A stretch of 34,052 nt of DNA from Acidobacteriota bacterium. Lineage in GTDB: Bacteria > Acidobacteriota > Vicinamibacteria > Vicinamibacterales > UBA2999. The notes under the pieces are model-generated. The model worked only from the letters and a program-made list of their open reading frames with translations. It did no database searches and was not told the DNA's origin. The stretch covers positions 1 to 34,052 of the forward strand of contig JAUYQQ010000020.1 of assembly GCA_030697165.1 (NCBI GenBank), written 5' to 3'. The translations under genes were made by a program, and so were the position numbers. This document shows, in pieces, positions 21,901 through 30,429 of this stretch. How positions within the stretch are numbered: the first letter of the stretch is position 1; every line of letters begins with the position of its first letter.

Positions 21901-23067
21901 GGCTCGATTCAGCCTCGCCATAGCCCAGGCTCCAAGCAATGGTCCCGGGACGAGCAACAGCGACGCCCATTGCCAGCCCACGGCCTCCGCGAGGCGCGGG
22001 AGCAATTCGATCGTCACCATCGTCAACAGAAAGCCGACGCACGTCTGCATCGTCAGCGCGGTGCCGACGTGTTCCTTCGGCGCGTGTTCGCTCACGAGCG
22101 CCGAGAACTGCGCCGAGTCGGCGACCACGGCAAAGCCCCACACCATGACCAGCGCGTAGAGCCAGAACGGCGTGCCGCCGAAGGTGACGACGGTGAGGGC
22201 GGCGCAGGCGGCGCTGGCGAGCATGGCCCACATGGCGATGCGCGCCTTGCCGAAGCGATCGGCGAGGTAGCCGGCCACGCCGCAGCCGGCCGCGCCGCTG
22301 CCAATGGCGAGGAACGCGGCGACCGAGGCGGCCGCGCTCGCATTGGTCAGTCCCGACGCGGTGAAGCTCGCCGCCGCGAAGACCGCGATCCACGTCCACA
22401 TGGCGTAGAGCTCCCACATGTGGCCCAGGTAGCCGAACGTGGCCAACCGCGCGCCGCGGCTGGCGAGGATCTTCCGGATCGCATGCGGGTCGAATGGCGC
22501 GGTGGCGGCGACATACGGGCCGTCGCGCACGACCGCCAGCACGAGGACCCCGCCGATGGCGGCCAGCGCCGACGCCAGCAGCATGGGCTGTTGCCAGTTG
22601 CTGCCGAACAGCGCCGTCAGCAGATGAGGGACGGCCTTGCCCAGCGTGAGCGCGCCGATCAGCAGGCCGAGCGCAAAGCCGCGCCGCTCGCGAAACCAGC
22701 CGGCCGCGATCTTCATACCCGGCGGATAGACCAGCGCCAGCGACGCGCCCGTGAGAAAGCGGAGCGCAATCACCGACCAAGAGCCGGGTGCCACGATCAC
22801 GGCCGCGTTGGCGGCCGCGCCCGCGAGCGCCCCCGCGAACATCAGCGTGCGCGGGTTCAGGATGTCGGCCAGATTGCCGAGCGCGCTGGCGAGCGTGCCG
22901 GCCACGAAGCCCGCCTGCACAGCCATGGTCAGCCACGCGGCGTGACTGGATGGCATGTCGAACTCGCGGACCAGCAGGGGCGTCACCGCCGTCGCCGAAA
23001 ACCACAGCGTCATCCCGAGGAACTGGGCCAGGGAAACGACCCCGAGCATGGTCCACGGGGATGACAT
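21898..23067 (-). CDS. MFS transporter
   Basis: A 389-residue major facilitator protein with about twelve hydrophobic segments. The loop between helices 2 and 3 has GNLADILNPR, and the equivalent loop of the second half has GYLADRFGKAR, both versions of the family's GxLaDrxGrr signature. The WFRERRGFALGLLIGALTLGKAVP segment fits helices 4-5. Substrate is unknown. The ATG at 23067 is chosen because it opens the first helix; the frame upstream runs through the repeat region. It is divergent from the M16 peptidase gene. Confidence 0.9.
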   Translation of the reverse strand: MSSPWTMLGVVSLAQFLGMTLWFSATAVTPLLVREFDMPSSHAAWLTMAVQAGFVAGTLASALGNLADILNPRTLMFAGALAGAAANAAVIVAPGSWSVIALRFLTGASLALVYPPGMKIAAGWFRERRGFALGLLIGALTLGKAVPHLLTALFGSNWQQPMLLASALAAIGGVLVLAVVRDGPYVAATAPFDPHAIRKILASRGARLATFGYLGHMWELYAMWTWIAVFAAASFTASGLTNASAAASVAAFLAIGSGAAGCGVAGYLADRFGKARIAMWAMLASAACAALTVVTFGGTPFWLYALVMVWGFAVVADSAQFSALVSEHAPKEHVGTALTMQTCVGFLLTMVTIELLPRLAEAVGWQWASLLLVPGPLLGAWAMARLNRA

Positions 23068-23082
23068 AATCAGAACAAGTCT

Positions 23083-23108
23083 CCCGCCTTCGCCAAGGCT
23101 ACGGCGGG
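23083..23108. repeat. REP-like palindrome, family B copy 2
   Basis: CCCGCC and GGCGGG flank TTCGCCAAGGCTAC. It is the inverted near-copy of the element at 7015-7038, placed between the divergent MFS and M16 genes. Confidence 0.75.
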
Positions 23109-23113
23109 GCAAG

Positions 23114-23153
23114 CCCGACTCCCGACTCCCGACTCCCGACTCCCGACTCCCGG
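23114..23153. repeat. 7-bp tandem array (CCCGACT)
   Basis: Five perfect copies of CCCGACT and a partial sixth, ending ten bases before the ATG of the M16 peptidase gene. It occupies the place where that gene's ribosome site would be, and none is seen. Confidence 0.92.
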
Positions 23154-23163
23154 CCCGATCAAG

Positions 23164-24468
23164 ATGCAGATACCGTATACCAAACGCACCCTTTCGAACG
23201 GCCTCGACGTGATCGTGCATGAGGATCATCAGCTGCCAATGGTGGCGGTGAACTTGTGGTACCACGTCGGCTCCAAGAACGAACGCCCCGGCCGCACCGG
23301 CTTCGCGCACCTGTTCGAGCACCTGATGTTCGAGGGCTCGGCGCACCACGACCACGGCTACTTTCCGCCCATGCAGCGGGCCGGCGGACTGATCAACGGG
23401 TCAACGAGCACCGATCGCACCAACTACTGGGAGGTCGTGCCCACGGGATCCCTCGAACTCGCGTTATGGATGGAATCCGATCGCATGGGCTACCTGTTGC
23501 CCGCGCTGACCGAGGAGAAGTTCACCAACCAGCGCGAGGTGGTCCTGAACGAGCGCCGGCAGAACTACGAGAACCGGCCGTACGGCATGGCCGGCATCGC
23601 GCTGTCGTCGGCGATGTTCGCGCCCGACCATCCGTATCACTGGCCGACCATCGGCGCGCCCGAGGACTTACGGGCGGCGACGCTGCAGGATGTGCACGCG
23701 TTCTTCCAGGCGTTCTACCACCCGGCCAACGCCTCGCTGGCGCTGGCCGGCGACCTCGCAACCGAACAGGCTTTTGACCTGGCCGAGCGGTTCTTCGGCG
23801 ATTTGCCGGCCGGGCCGGTGCCAGCCCCGGTGCGCGCCGACGCCGCGCTGGCGGCGAGCGCCAGCCTCGTACTCGAGGACCGCGTGGAGCTGCCGCGCCT
23901 CTACCTGGCCTGGCACTCGCCGGCGATGTTCGCCGACGACGACGCGGGGCTCGACGTGGCGGCCGACGTACTGGCGCACGGCAAGACCTCGCGGTTGTAC
24001 AAGCTCCTGGTTTACGAACGCCGCGTGGCCACCGACGTGTCGGCGTACCAGCAGTCGCGGGAGATCGGCGGCATGTTCCAGGTGGCGTGTACCGCCGCCG
24101 CCGGCGTGTCGCTGGCCGAACTCGAGGCGGCCATTCGCACAGCGGTGACGCAGATTGCGACCGGCGGCCCGACGCCCGCCGAGATGGAACGCGCGCTGGC
24201 GCAGACCGAGGCGCAGTTCCTGTATCGCCTTCAGACCATTGGCGGCTTTGGCGGCAAGTCGGATCAGCTGAACGCGTACAACACCTATCTCGGCGATCCC
24301 GGCTACTTCGCTCGCGATCGGCAGCGCTACGAGACGATTACGGCCGACGAGGTTGCGGTCGCCGCGCGGCGCTGGCTGCAAGATGCGCCGTCGGTGGCCC
24401 TGAGCGTTGTCCCGCGAGGCCGCCGCGAGTTGGCGTTGCCTGGCGCGGTCGAGGTGCACGTCTCATGA
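23164..24468 (+). CDS. M16 (pitrilysin/MPP-like) zinc peptidase, active subunit
   Basis: A 434-residue M16 peptidase half. The inverted zinc motif is HLFEH (H49, E52, H53), and the third ligand is a glutamate in REVVLNE (E126 or E131). The second domain begins near 225. No signal peptide is seen at this start. M16 proteins cut peptides in a closed chamber made of two such units. The next gene encodes the partner without the zinc motif and overlaps by ATGA, so a heterodimer is likely, as in MPP and many bacterial pairs. Confidence 0.93.
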   Translation: MQIPYTKRTLSNGLDVIVHEDHQLPMVAVNLWYHVGSKNERPGRTGFAHLFEHLMFEGSAHHDHGYFPPMQRAGGLINGSTSTDRTNYWEVVPTGSLELALWMESDRMGYLLPALTEEKFTNQREVVLNERRQNYENRPYGMAGIALSSAMFAPDHPYHWPTIGAPEDLRAATLQDVHAFFQAFYHPANASLALAGDLATEQAFDLAERFFGDLPAGPVPAPVRADAALAASASLVLEDRVELPRLYLAWHSPAMFADDDAGLDVAADVLAHGKTSRLYKLLVYERRVATDVSAYQQSREIGGMFQVACTAAAGVSLAELEAAIRTAVTQIATGGPTPAEMERALAQTEAQFLYRLQTIGGFGGKSDQLNAYNTYLGDPGYFARDRQRYETITADEVAVAARRWLQDAPSVALSVVPRGRRELALPGAVEVHVS

Positions 24469-25844
24469 GCCCCGTCGATCGCAGCCGGTTACCGGTTCCC
24501 GGTCCGGACCGGCCCTTTCATTTTCCACGCATCGCCCGGCGCACGCTGGCCAACGGCCTTGAACTGCGCGCCGTGACGCACAGCTCGGTGCCCGTCACTG
24601 CGATTGTGCTGCTTGTGCCCGGCGGCTCCTCGGCGGATCCGGCCGACCGCCACGGTCTGGTCTCGATCACCTCCGGTCTCCTCGACGAAGGCAGTCGCGG
24701 CGAGTCGGCGCTCGAAGTGGCCGATCGCCTCGCCCGCATCGGCGGCGATCTCGATCTCGAAGTCGGCGCCGACGCGGTCGTGGTGTCGCTCACGACGCTG
24801 GATCGATTCAGCGAAACCGGCCTGTCGATGGTCCGCGAGATCGTCTCGGCGCCGAATCTGGCGGCCGACGACTTCAACCGCATTCGCAACCTGCGGCTCG
24901 AGCGCCTGCGCCAGATGAAGGACCACGCCGGCGCCATGGCCGAACGCGCGTTCGCGCGGGTCCTGTATGACAGCCATCCGTACGGCCACCTCGGTCTTGG
25001 CACCACCGCCTCGCTGACCGCGACCACCGTGGACGAGACGCGCCTGCTGCACGCCGCGTTGTTCGCGCCGGCCGGCTCGACGCTCGTGATCGTCGGCGAT
25101 CGTCCGGCCGAGGAACTGTTGGACCTGGCCGCCGCCGCCTTTGGCGAGTGGCGCGCCGCCGCCTCGACGATGACGGTCGATCGCGGCGCGGCGCTGGCGG
25201 CGCCGCCGGCCATGCCGCTCACGAGGCTCGGCGTCGTCTCGCGGCCCGGCGCGGCGCAGTCGGAGTTGCGCATCGGCCACGCCTGCGCGCCGCGGGCCAC
25301 GCCCGACTATCACGCGTTGTTGATGCTCAACACGATCCTGGGCGGGCAGTTCGTGAGCCGCATCAACCTCAATTTGCGCGAGGCGAAGGGCTACACCTAC
25401 GGCGTGCGCACCGGCTTCGACCTGCGGCGCGGCATCGGCCCGTTCGTCATGCAGACCAGCGTGGGCACCGACGTGACGGTGCCGGCGATCCGCGAGGCCC
25501 TGAACGAGATTCGCGACATCGCCGCGACCCGCCCGCCGACCGCCGACGAGCTGTCCATGGGGTTTGCCACGGTCAGCAAGGGCTACCCGCGCGGTTTTGA
25601 GACCGCCACCCAGGTGGCGCGGTCGGTGGCGCAACTGGCCCTGCATGGCCTGCCCGACACCTACTTCGAGGACTTCGTCCCACGCCTGGCGCAGGTGACG
25701 GCGGACGAGGTCAGCCGTGTTGCAGAAAAATACCTGGACCTGGCCAGAATGACGACGGTGATTGTCGGCGACTTGGATAAAATGTTGGGCTCACTGCCTG
25801 AACTCGGGCTCGGCCCGCACCAGGTCCTGACGCCCGAAGTCTGA
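24465..25844 (+). CDS. M16 peptidase-like protein, inactive partner subunit
   Basis: A 459-residue M16 fold protein. At the place of HxxEH it has HGLVSITSGLLDEGS, so it cannot bind catalytic zinc. The C-terminal domain keeps the conserved SRINLNLREAKGYTYGV segment, which carries the Arg/Tyr pair that binds substrate. It would complete the active site of the preceding peptidase. The ATG overlaps that gene's stop (ATGA). Confidence 0.92.
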   Translation: MSPVDRSRLPVPGPDRPFHFPRIARRTLANGLELRAVTHSSVPVTAIVLLVPGGSSADPADRHGLVSITSGLLDEGSRGESALEVADRLARIGGDLDLEVGADAVVVSLTTLDRFSETGLSMVREIVSAPNLAADDFNRIRNLRLERLRQMKDHAGAMAERAFARVLYDSHPYGHLGLGTTASLTATTVDETRLLHAALFAPAGSTLVIVGDRPAEELLDLAAAAFGEWRAAASTMTVDRGAALAAPPAMPLTRLGVVSRPGAAQSELRIGHACAPRATPDYHALLMLNTILGGQFVSRINLNLREAKGYTYGVRTGFDLRRGIGPFVMQTSVGTDVTVPAIREALNEIRDIAATRPPTADELSMGFATVSKGYPRGFETATQVARSVAQLALHGLPDTYFEDFVPRLAQVTADEVSRVAEKYLDLARMTTVIVGDLDKMLGSLPELGLGPHQVLTPEV

Positions 25845-25862
25845 AAGACGCGGAAGTCCAAG

Positions 25863-26885
25863 TTGAAGGCCATACGATTTCACGAACACGGGGGACCGGA
25901 CGTCCTCCGCTACGAAGACGTGCCGGAGCCGGTCGCCGGCCCCGGTGAAGTCGTCGTGCGCGTGCGGGCGTGCGCGCTCAATCATCTCGACCTGTGGCAG
26001 CGGCGCGGCATGGAGCGCGTCAGCATTCCGTTTCCCCACATCTCCGGCGCCGACGTGGCCGGCGAGGTGGCCAGCGCGCCCGGCGGCGAGTACGGCGTGG
26101 GCCGCCGCGTCATGCTGCAGCCGGGCCTCTCGTGCGGCCGCTGCGCGGCGTGCCTCGACGGCCGCGACAACGAGTGTCCGGCGTACGACGTGCTGGGTTA
26201 CCGCAGCGACGGCGGCTACGCCGAGTACGTGAAGGTGCCGGTCCAGAACCTGATCGCGATTCCCGATGCGGTGGGCTTCGTGGAAGCGGCAGCGTTTCCG
26301 CTGGCGTTCCTGACCGCGTGGCACATGCTGATCACCCGCGCCAGGTTGCGCGCCGGCGAGGACGTACTCGTCATCGGCGCCGGCAGCGGCGTCGGGCAGG
26401 CGGCCATCCAGATCGCGTGGCGGCACGGCGCGCGCGTGTTTGCGACCGCCGGGTCGGATGACAAGCTGGCCAAGGCGCGGCAGCTGGGCGCGTACGAGGT
26501 GGTGAACCACGCCACGCAGGATGTCCCGGCGGCGATCAAGGAGTTCACCGGCGGGCGCGGCGTTGACGTCGTGGTCGAACATGTCGGCACGGCGACCTGG
26601 GATCGCAGCCTGAAGAGCCTCGCCCGTGGCGGCCGGCTGGTGACGTGTGGCGCCACCACCGGCCACGACGCGCGAATCGACTTGCGGTTTCTGTTCGGGC
26701 GTCAGTTATCGCTGCTGGGGTCGTACATGGGCCGGAAGGGCGAACTGCTGCGGGCGGCGCAGTTCTTCTTTTCCGGCGAACTCCGGTCGGTGGTCGACCA
26801 GACCTATCCGTTGTCGGAGGCCGCCGAAGCCCAGCGCCGGCTCGAATCGCGCCAGCAGTTCGGCAAGATTGTCCTGATTGCCTGA
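25863..26885 (+). CDS. Medium-chain dehydrogenase/quinone oxidoreductase-like
   Basis: A 340-residue MDR-family NAD(P)H-dependent oxidoreductase. The structural zinc set is complete (C91, C94, C97, C105 in CGRCAACLDGRDNEC). The catalytic zinc site is changed: C37 is present, but the usual GHE is GAD (near 62-64), so it may lack catalytic zinc and act like quinone oxidoreductases. The Rossmann motif is GAGSGVGQAA. It starts at TTG, 18 bp after the M16 partner, so it may be in the same operon. Substrate unknown. Confidence 0.9.
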   Translation: MKAIRFHEHGGPDVLRYEDVPEPVAGPGEVVVRVRACALNHLDLWQRRGMERVSIPFPHISGADVAGEVASAPGGEYGVGRRVMLQPGLSCGRCAACLDGRDNECPAYDVLGYRSDGGYAEYVKVPVQNLIAIPDAVGFVEAAAFPLAFLTAWHMLITRARLRAGEDVLVIGAGSGVGQAAIQIAWRHGARVFATAGSDDKLAKARQLGAYEVVNHATQDVPAAIKEFTGGRGVDVVVEHVGTATWDRSLKSLARGGRLVTCGATTGHDARIDLRFLFGRQLSLLGSYMGRKGELLRAAQFFFSGELRSVVDQTYPLSEAAEAQRRLESRQQFGKIVLIA

Positions 26886-26992
26886 CCAGCCCCTAAAGGG
26901 TTGCCTCCACCGAACCGCTGCACTCGAAGAACCGGTGTGCCCGGGCTTACGTCCAACCCTTAGATTGCGGGGTGTATGATCCTCGCTTCGTC

Positions 26993-27223
26993 ATGGATAT
27001 CAAGATCCAGCGGAAGCCGTCAGGGCTTGGCGGCCGGCTGTTCAGCCTGGTCGGCATTGTCGGGCTGATGGCCACGATCATCGCGGGCGCCACGGTGTGG
27101 CTGCTGCTCACCGATCCGGTGACAGTGGCCGAATCGATGGATTCGGGCGAGGTCACGCCGCTCGTACAGTCGCTGGCCGGGTCGATCTACGACGCGCTGG
27201 TGCGGCTGATGCGGATGCTATAG
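26993..27223 (+). CDS. Small single-pass membrane protein
   Basis: A 76-residue protein: a basic start (MDIKIQRKPSGLGGR), one hydrophobic helix (about 17-40, LFSLVGIVGLMATIIAGATVWLLL), then an acidic stretch and an amphipathic helix ending LVRLMRML. I recognise no family. A GTG at 26972 would add seven residues, but TATGAT at 26975-26980 looks like a -10 and would put transcription start near the ATG chosen here. It converges on the hydrolase gene, with stops overlapping by six bases. Confidence 0.65.
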   Translation: MDIKIQRKPSGLGGRLFSLVGIVGLMATIIAGATVWLLLTDPVTVAESMDSGEVTPLVQSLAGSIYDALVRLMRML

Positions 27224-28312
27224 CTTCGTCGCGAGAAATTTCCCCAGATACCACGCATCCAGGAACTTGTACGGCGCGGCGCCGGTCGAGTAGTGCCCGC
27301 ATGGCAGCACGCTGACCTGGACCGGATAGCGGCGCCGCCGGAACTCGTCCACCAGCTTCAGCGACAGGTCCACCGGAAACGAGAGGTCGTACTTGGCGTA
27401 GATCAACAGCGTCTGGCGATCGTGCATGCGATCCAGGAACGACCACGGGCTGATCGGGCGCCACAGGTGGCGCAGCTGGTCGGCGTCGAGGTACCCTTCG
27501 AACCCTTCGCGCACGTGCTCGGTCGAGAGGCCCCGCCACACCACGTCGCTGAAGAACGGCGAGACGTGGTTGAGGGCCTGCGCCCTCACCAGCGGTTCAT
27601 GGCACGTCGTCAACAGCGACAGGCACGACCCGAGGCTGGTGCCGAGCAGGCCCAGGCGGTCGTAGCCCTGGTCGCGCAGCCACCAGAGCGCGAGCCGCAC
27701 GTCGCGCACCGCCTGCCGGCACACCTGCAGCGTGCGCACGACGTTCGAGCTCACGATGTAATCGGCGCGCTTCAATTCCGGCGGCATGCGGGCGTCGTGG
27801 TAGGGCAGGCTGATGCGCAACGACGCGATGCCGAGCTTCGCGAGGATCTTGCACAGCCCGACATGGCCGTTGGCGTCGGAGTTCCACTGCGCCAGCACCA
27901 CGACGGCCCGGCGAGGCGATCCGGGCCGGCGTTTGCGGATGGGAGCGGCGGGGAAGTACCGCGCTGTCACGGTGTTGTTGTGGTCGTGCGGCGTCGTGAA
28001 CCCGCTGGGATAGGTCAGCAGGCCTTCTTCGCCGCCGGCCCTCACGCTGGGCAGCGCCTGCGTAAAGGTGTAGCGCACCGGCTCCGGCGTGTAGAAGGCG
28101 TCGGTATTCTGCATGACGCGCTCGACCCACGCCGACACCCCGGCGTAGCCGGCGGGTTGCCCGCCGCCGGCCTCCGTCCTGTCCACCGTAGCGCCAGGCG
28201 CGAAGGCGGCGTCGATCCAGTCTTCGCCCCACTCGAACGGGCGGACCTGGCGTTCATGTTTGCTGACGTTGGCGAGTTGCTGCTCCCAACGGTGAAAGTA
28301 ACGTCGAATCAT
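27218..28312 (-). CDS. Alpha/beta hydrolase
   Basis: A 364-residue alpha/beta hydrolase. The nucleophile elbow is LLGTSLGSC (GxSxG), the acid is probably the Asp in YAKYDLSFPVD, and the base is the His in VLPCGHYSTG. No signal peptide is seen. The general layout resembles the Abhydrolase_18 group, whose substrates are unknown. It is the last gene of a four-gene minus-strand operon and overlaps the amidase stop by ATGA, so it may act on the same class of ester or amide substrate, which is inference. Confidence 0.88.
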   Translation of the reverse strand: MIRRYFHRWEQQLANVSKHERQVRPFEWGEDWIDAAFAPGATVDRTEAGGGQPAGYAGVSAWVERVMQNTDAFYTPEPVRYTFTQALPSVRAGGEEGLLTYPSGFTTPHDHNNTVTARYFPAAPIRKRRPGSPRRAVVVLAQWNSDANGHVGLCKILAKLGIASLRISLPYHDARMPPELKRADYIVSSNVVRTLQVCRQAVRDVRLALWWLRDQGYDRLGLLGTSLGSCLSLLTTCHEPLVRAQALNHVSPFFSDVVWRGLSTEHVREGFEGYLDADQLRHLWRPISPWSFLDRMHDRQTLLIYAKYDLSFPVDLSLKLVDEFRRRRYPVQVSVLPCGHYSTGAAPYKFLDAWYLGKFLATKL

Positions 28313-29676
28313 CCGGCGTGCGCGATTGCGCGCTCCACGGCCAGCGCGGCTCCCACCAGGGCCGCCGTCCCGCCCTTGTGACCCGCCAGTTGCAGGCCGA
28401 CCGGCAGCCCGCCGTGAGCCGTGCCGCTCAGCCCGCTGTGGGCTGTGCCACACGGCAGCGAGATCGCCGGGTGTCCCGACAGGTTGAACGGCTGGGTGCA
28501 GCGCAGCATCAACGTCCGCACCGCCTCGGGCCCGCCCTTGACCGGCATGGTCGCGGCACCGAGCGGCGGCGCCGGTATCGCCAGCGACGGCAGCACCAGC
28601 GCGTCCACGCCGTGCAGCGCGCGGTCGACTTCGTGCGCGATCACCGCCTTGCCGCGCACCGCGCGGACGTAGTCTTCGGCCAGCACGTAGCGCGCCATCT
28701 CGAGACGCAGCCGCACGTTGGGCGTGTAGTCCTGTGGCCGCGCCAGCAGCGTGCGGCCGTGAAACTCGGCGGCGTCGGCCAACACCAGGTGCACGTAAAC
28801 AGCCGCCATGTCGGTGGCGTGAGGAATGGCGACCTCGGTGACGGTCGCGCCCGCGCTGCGCAACGTCTCGATGGTGGCGGCCACGACGCGCTCCACGTCG
28901 GCGTCGAGCCGATCGAACAGGTAACCCGCCGGCACGCCGAACCGTAGTCCCTTGAGCGGCGCCGCCGCGGGCATGGCCGCGGTTTGCCGCGCGGCCGGCA
29001 CCATCGCGTTGTACTGGAACCATGCATCAGCCACGCACGCCGCGAGCGGACCGACATGATCGAGCTGGCGGCTGAGCGGCACCACGCCCGACGCCGAGAC
29101 CTCTCCCCATTCCGGCTTGAGCCCGACAATGCCGCAGGCGGCGGCGGGAATGCGGATGGAACCGCCCGTATCAGTGCCGACGGTGCCGAGCGACATGCCG
29201 GTCGCGATGGCGATGGCCGAGCCGCCGCTCGATCCACCCGGCGAGCGGGACGGGTCGACCGGGTTGCGGGCCAGGCCGAAACCGGAATCTTCGGTGGTCG
29301 TGCCGAAGGCAAACTCGTGGAGGTTGGTCTTGCCGACAAAGACGGCGCCGGCCGCGCGCAGCCGCGCGGTGACGACGGCGTCGCTGCCGGCGACGTGGTC
29401 GGCGCGCACGAGCGAACCGGCGCTGGTGCGCACGCCCTTCATGTCGATCAGATCCTTGAGCGACAGCGGAATGCCGTGGAGCGGCCCGCGGTAGCGGCCG
29501 CCGGCAATCTCCTGGTCGGCCTTGCGCGCAGCGGCGAGCGCGGCGGTGGCGGTCACGGTGATGAAGGCGTTCAGCTTCGGGTTGAGCGCCTCGATTTGCG
29601 ACAGGCACTCCTCGGTCAGCTTCTCGGACTTGACCTCACCCTTGGCCAGCCGCGGCGCGACTTCGGCGATCGTCAT
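28309..29676 (-). CDS. Amidase signature enzyme (GatA/AtzE-like)
   Basis: A 455-residue amidase. The Ser-cis-Ser-Lys triad is present: K74 in PLSLKDL, S149 in SPGGSSGGSA and S173 in GTDTGGSIR. It hydrolyses amides, and the family includes GatA and AtzE, but without gatB or a biuret/atz neighbourhood the substrate is open. Near the C-terminus, in ISLPCGTAHSGLSGTAHGGLPVG, eight codons appear duplicated (GTAHSGLS and GTAHGGLP), where relatives have a single copy. It overlaps the small upstream gene and the downstream hydrolase, each by ATGA. Confidence 0.92.
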   Translation of the reverse strand: MTIAEVAPRLAKGEVKSEKLTEECLSQIEALNPKLNAFITVTATAALAAARKADQEIAGGRYRGPLHGIPLSLKDLIDMKGVRTSAGSLVRADHVAGSDAVVTARLRAAGAVFVGKTNLHEFAFGTTTEDSGFGLARNPVDPSRSPGGSSGGSAIAIATGMSLGTVGTDTGGSIRIPAAACGIVGLKPEWGEVSASGVVPLSRQLDHVGPLAACVADAWFQYNAMVPAARQTAAMPAAAPLKGLRFGVPAGYLFDRLDADVERVVAATIETLRSAGATVTEVAIPHATDMAAVYVHLVLADAAEFHGRTLLARPQDYTPNVRLRLEMARYVLAEDYVRAVRGKAVIAHEVDRALHGVDALVLPSLAIPAPPLGAATMPVKGGPEAVRTLMLRCTQPFNLSGHPAISLPCGTAHSGLSGTAHGGLPVGLQLAGHKGGTAALVGAALAVERAIAHAG

Positions 29677-29852
29677 TTCACCTCCGCGTCGTCGATGTCC
29701 ACAGGAGTAGCCTTGTCCGCGTCGTCATTCCAGTCGGCCGCGCGCAGGCGTTCGGTTGCCTGGGCCAGTCCTTCGAGCGGGGCGATCAAGTCGGGCAGGT
29801 CGCGCGTGACCGCGTCGGCCTTTGCCCATTCCAGCCATTCACCAACAGTCAT
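29673..29852 (-). CDS. 59-residue protein coupled to the amidase
   Basis: A short gene that both neighbours overlap by four bases: its ATG overlaps the methyltransferase stop and its TGA overlaps the amidase ATG. The protein starts MTVGEWLEWAKADA, then a leucine-rich helical part (LIAPLEGLAQATERLRAADW) and an acidic tail. Small helical proteins directly ahead of amidases (GatC for GatA, AtzG for AtzE) act as structural partners, so this may be an analogous subunit. The sequence similarity I can see to GatC is only general. Confidence 0.75.
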   Translation of the reverse strand: MTVGEWLEWAKADAVTRDLPDLIAPLEGLAQATERLRAADWNDDADKATPVDIDDAEVK

Positions 29853-30346
29853 GATGCTCGTTTCACCGATATCGCCACGCCGCCACCGACGGGAAGAAAG
29901 GAAGTGCGCAGGCGGGGGTCGGCCGCCAGGCGGTGGCTGAACGCCACCACGGGATCGGAATCGCCGTTCCCGCCAATGTTATCAGTCACCAGCACGCCGT
30001 TGGGACGAAGCAGTGCGACCAGCCGCTCGTGCCTGGCTTGGTTCACCGCCGGGGCGGCGCCCTGGACGATCAGGTCGAACGGACCGGCAATCTTGTGCAG
30101 GAAGCGCGCGGCCTCGCCAACCATCACGCTGACGCGGTCGGCATAGCCCGCGGCGGCCAGCTCGCTGCGCGCGTGTCCGGCCAACACCGCGTCGGCTTCC
30201 ATGCTGATCATCATCCCATCCGGCGGCAGCATTGCCGCAAGCGACAGGGTGAACTGGCCGTCGCCGATGCCGATCTCGAGGATACGACGGGCGCCGCAGT
30301 CGCGTGCCAGCGTTTGCAGCAGAGCCGCAGTGTCGGCGGACGTCAC
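29849..30346 (-). CDS. Class I SAM-dependent methyltransferase
   Basis: A 165-residue protein with the SAM-binding motif ILEIGIGDGQFTLSLA (motif I), an acidic end of strand 2 (SMEAD), and GPFDLIVQGA then LLRPNGVLVTDNI, the order of O-methyltransferases such as the YrrM/caffeoyl-CoA type (motif DNI). Short length means a minimal Rossmann fold. The GTG at 30346 is preferred; the frame remains open to 30400. CAAAAT lies six bases before the GTG. First gene of the minus operon and divergent from the TonB-receptor remnant. Confidence 0.85.
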   Translation of the reverse strand: MTSADTAALLQTLARDCGARRILEIGIGDGQFTLSLAAMLPPDGMMISMEADAVLAGHARSELAAAGYADRVSVMVGEAARFLHKIAGPFDLIVQGAAPAVNQARHERLVALLRPNGVLVTDNIGGNGDSDPVVAFSHRLAADPRLRTSFLPVGGGVAISVKRAS

Positions 30347-30394
30347 CCAGGGATTTTGACACGGTCCAGCTCGTGCCGGCCCAGTCTGCACCCA

Positions 30395-30423
30395 TTGCAC
30401 ATGCGTCGGCGTCCACCTACACT
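30395..30423 (+). promoter_or_regulatory. Promoter of the TonB-receptor/YfiR/kinase locus
   Basis: TTGCAC (30395-30400), 17-bp spacer, TACACT (30418-30423), then six bases (CGAACT) and the ATG at 30430. Spacing predicts a leaderless mRNA. Confidence 0.55.
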
Positions 30424-30429
30424 CGAACT

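Noticed and set aside
21185-23056. 623-codon minus-strand frame covering mrp and the MFS gene
   Set aside because: Arg/Gly/His-rich shadow in another frame; both real genes have clear motifs.
26893-26963. Integron attC site
   Set aside because: The arms do not fit RYYYAAC/GTTRRRY at both ends, and no integrase or cassette array is present.
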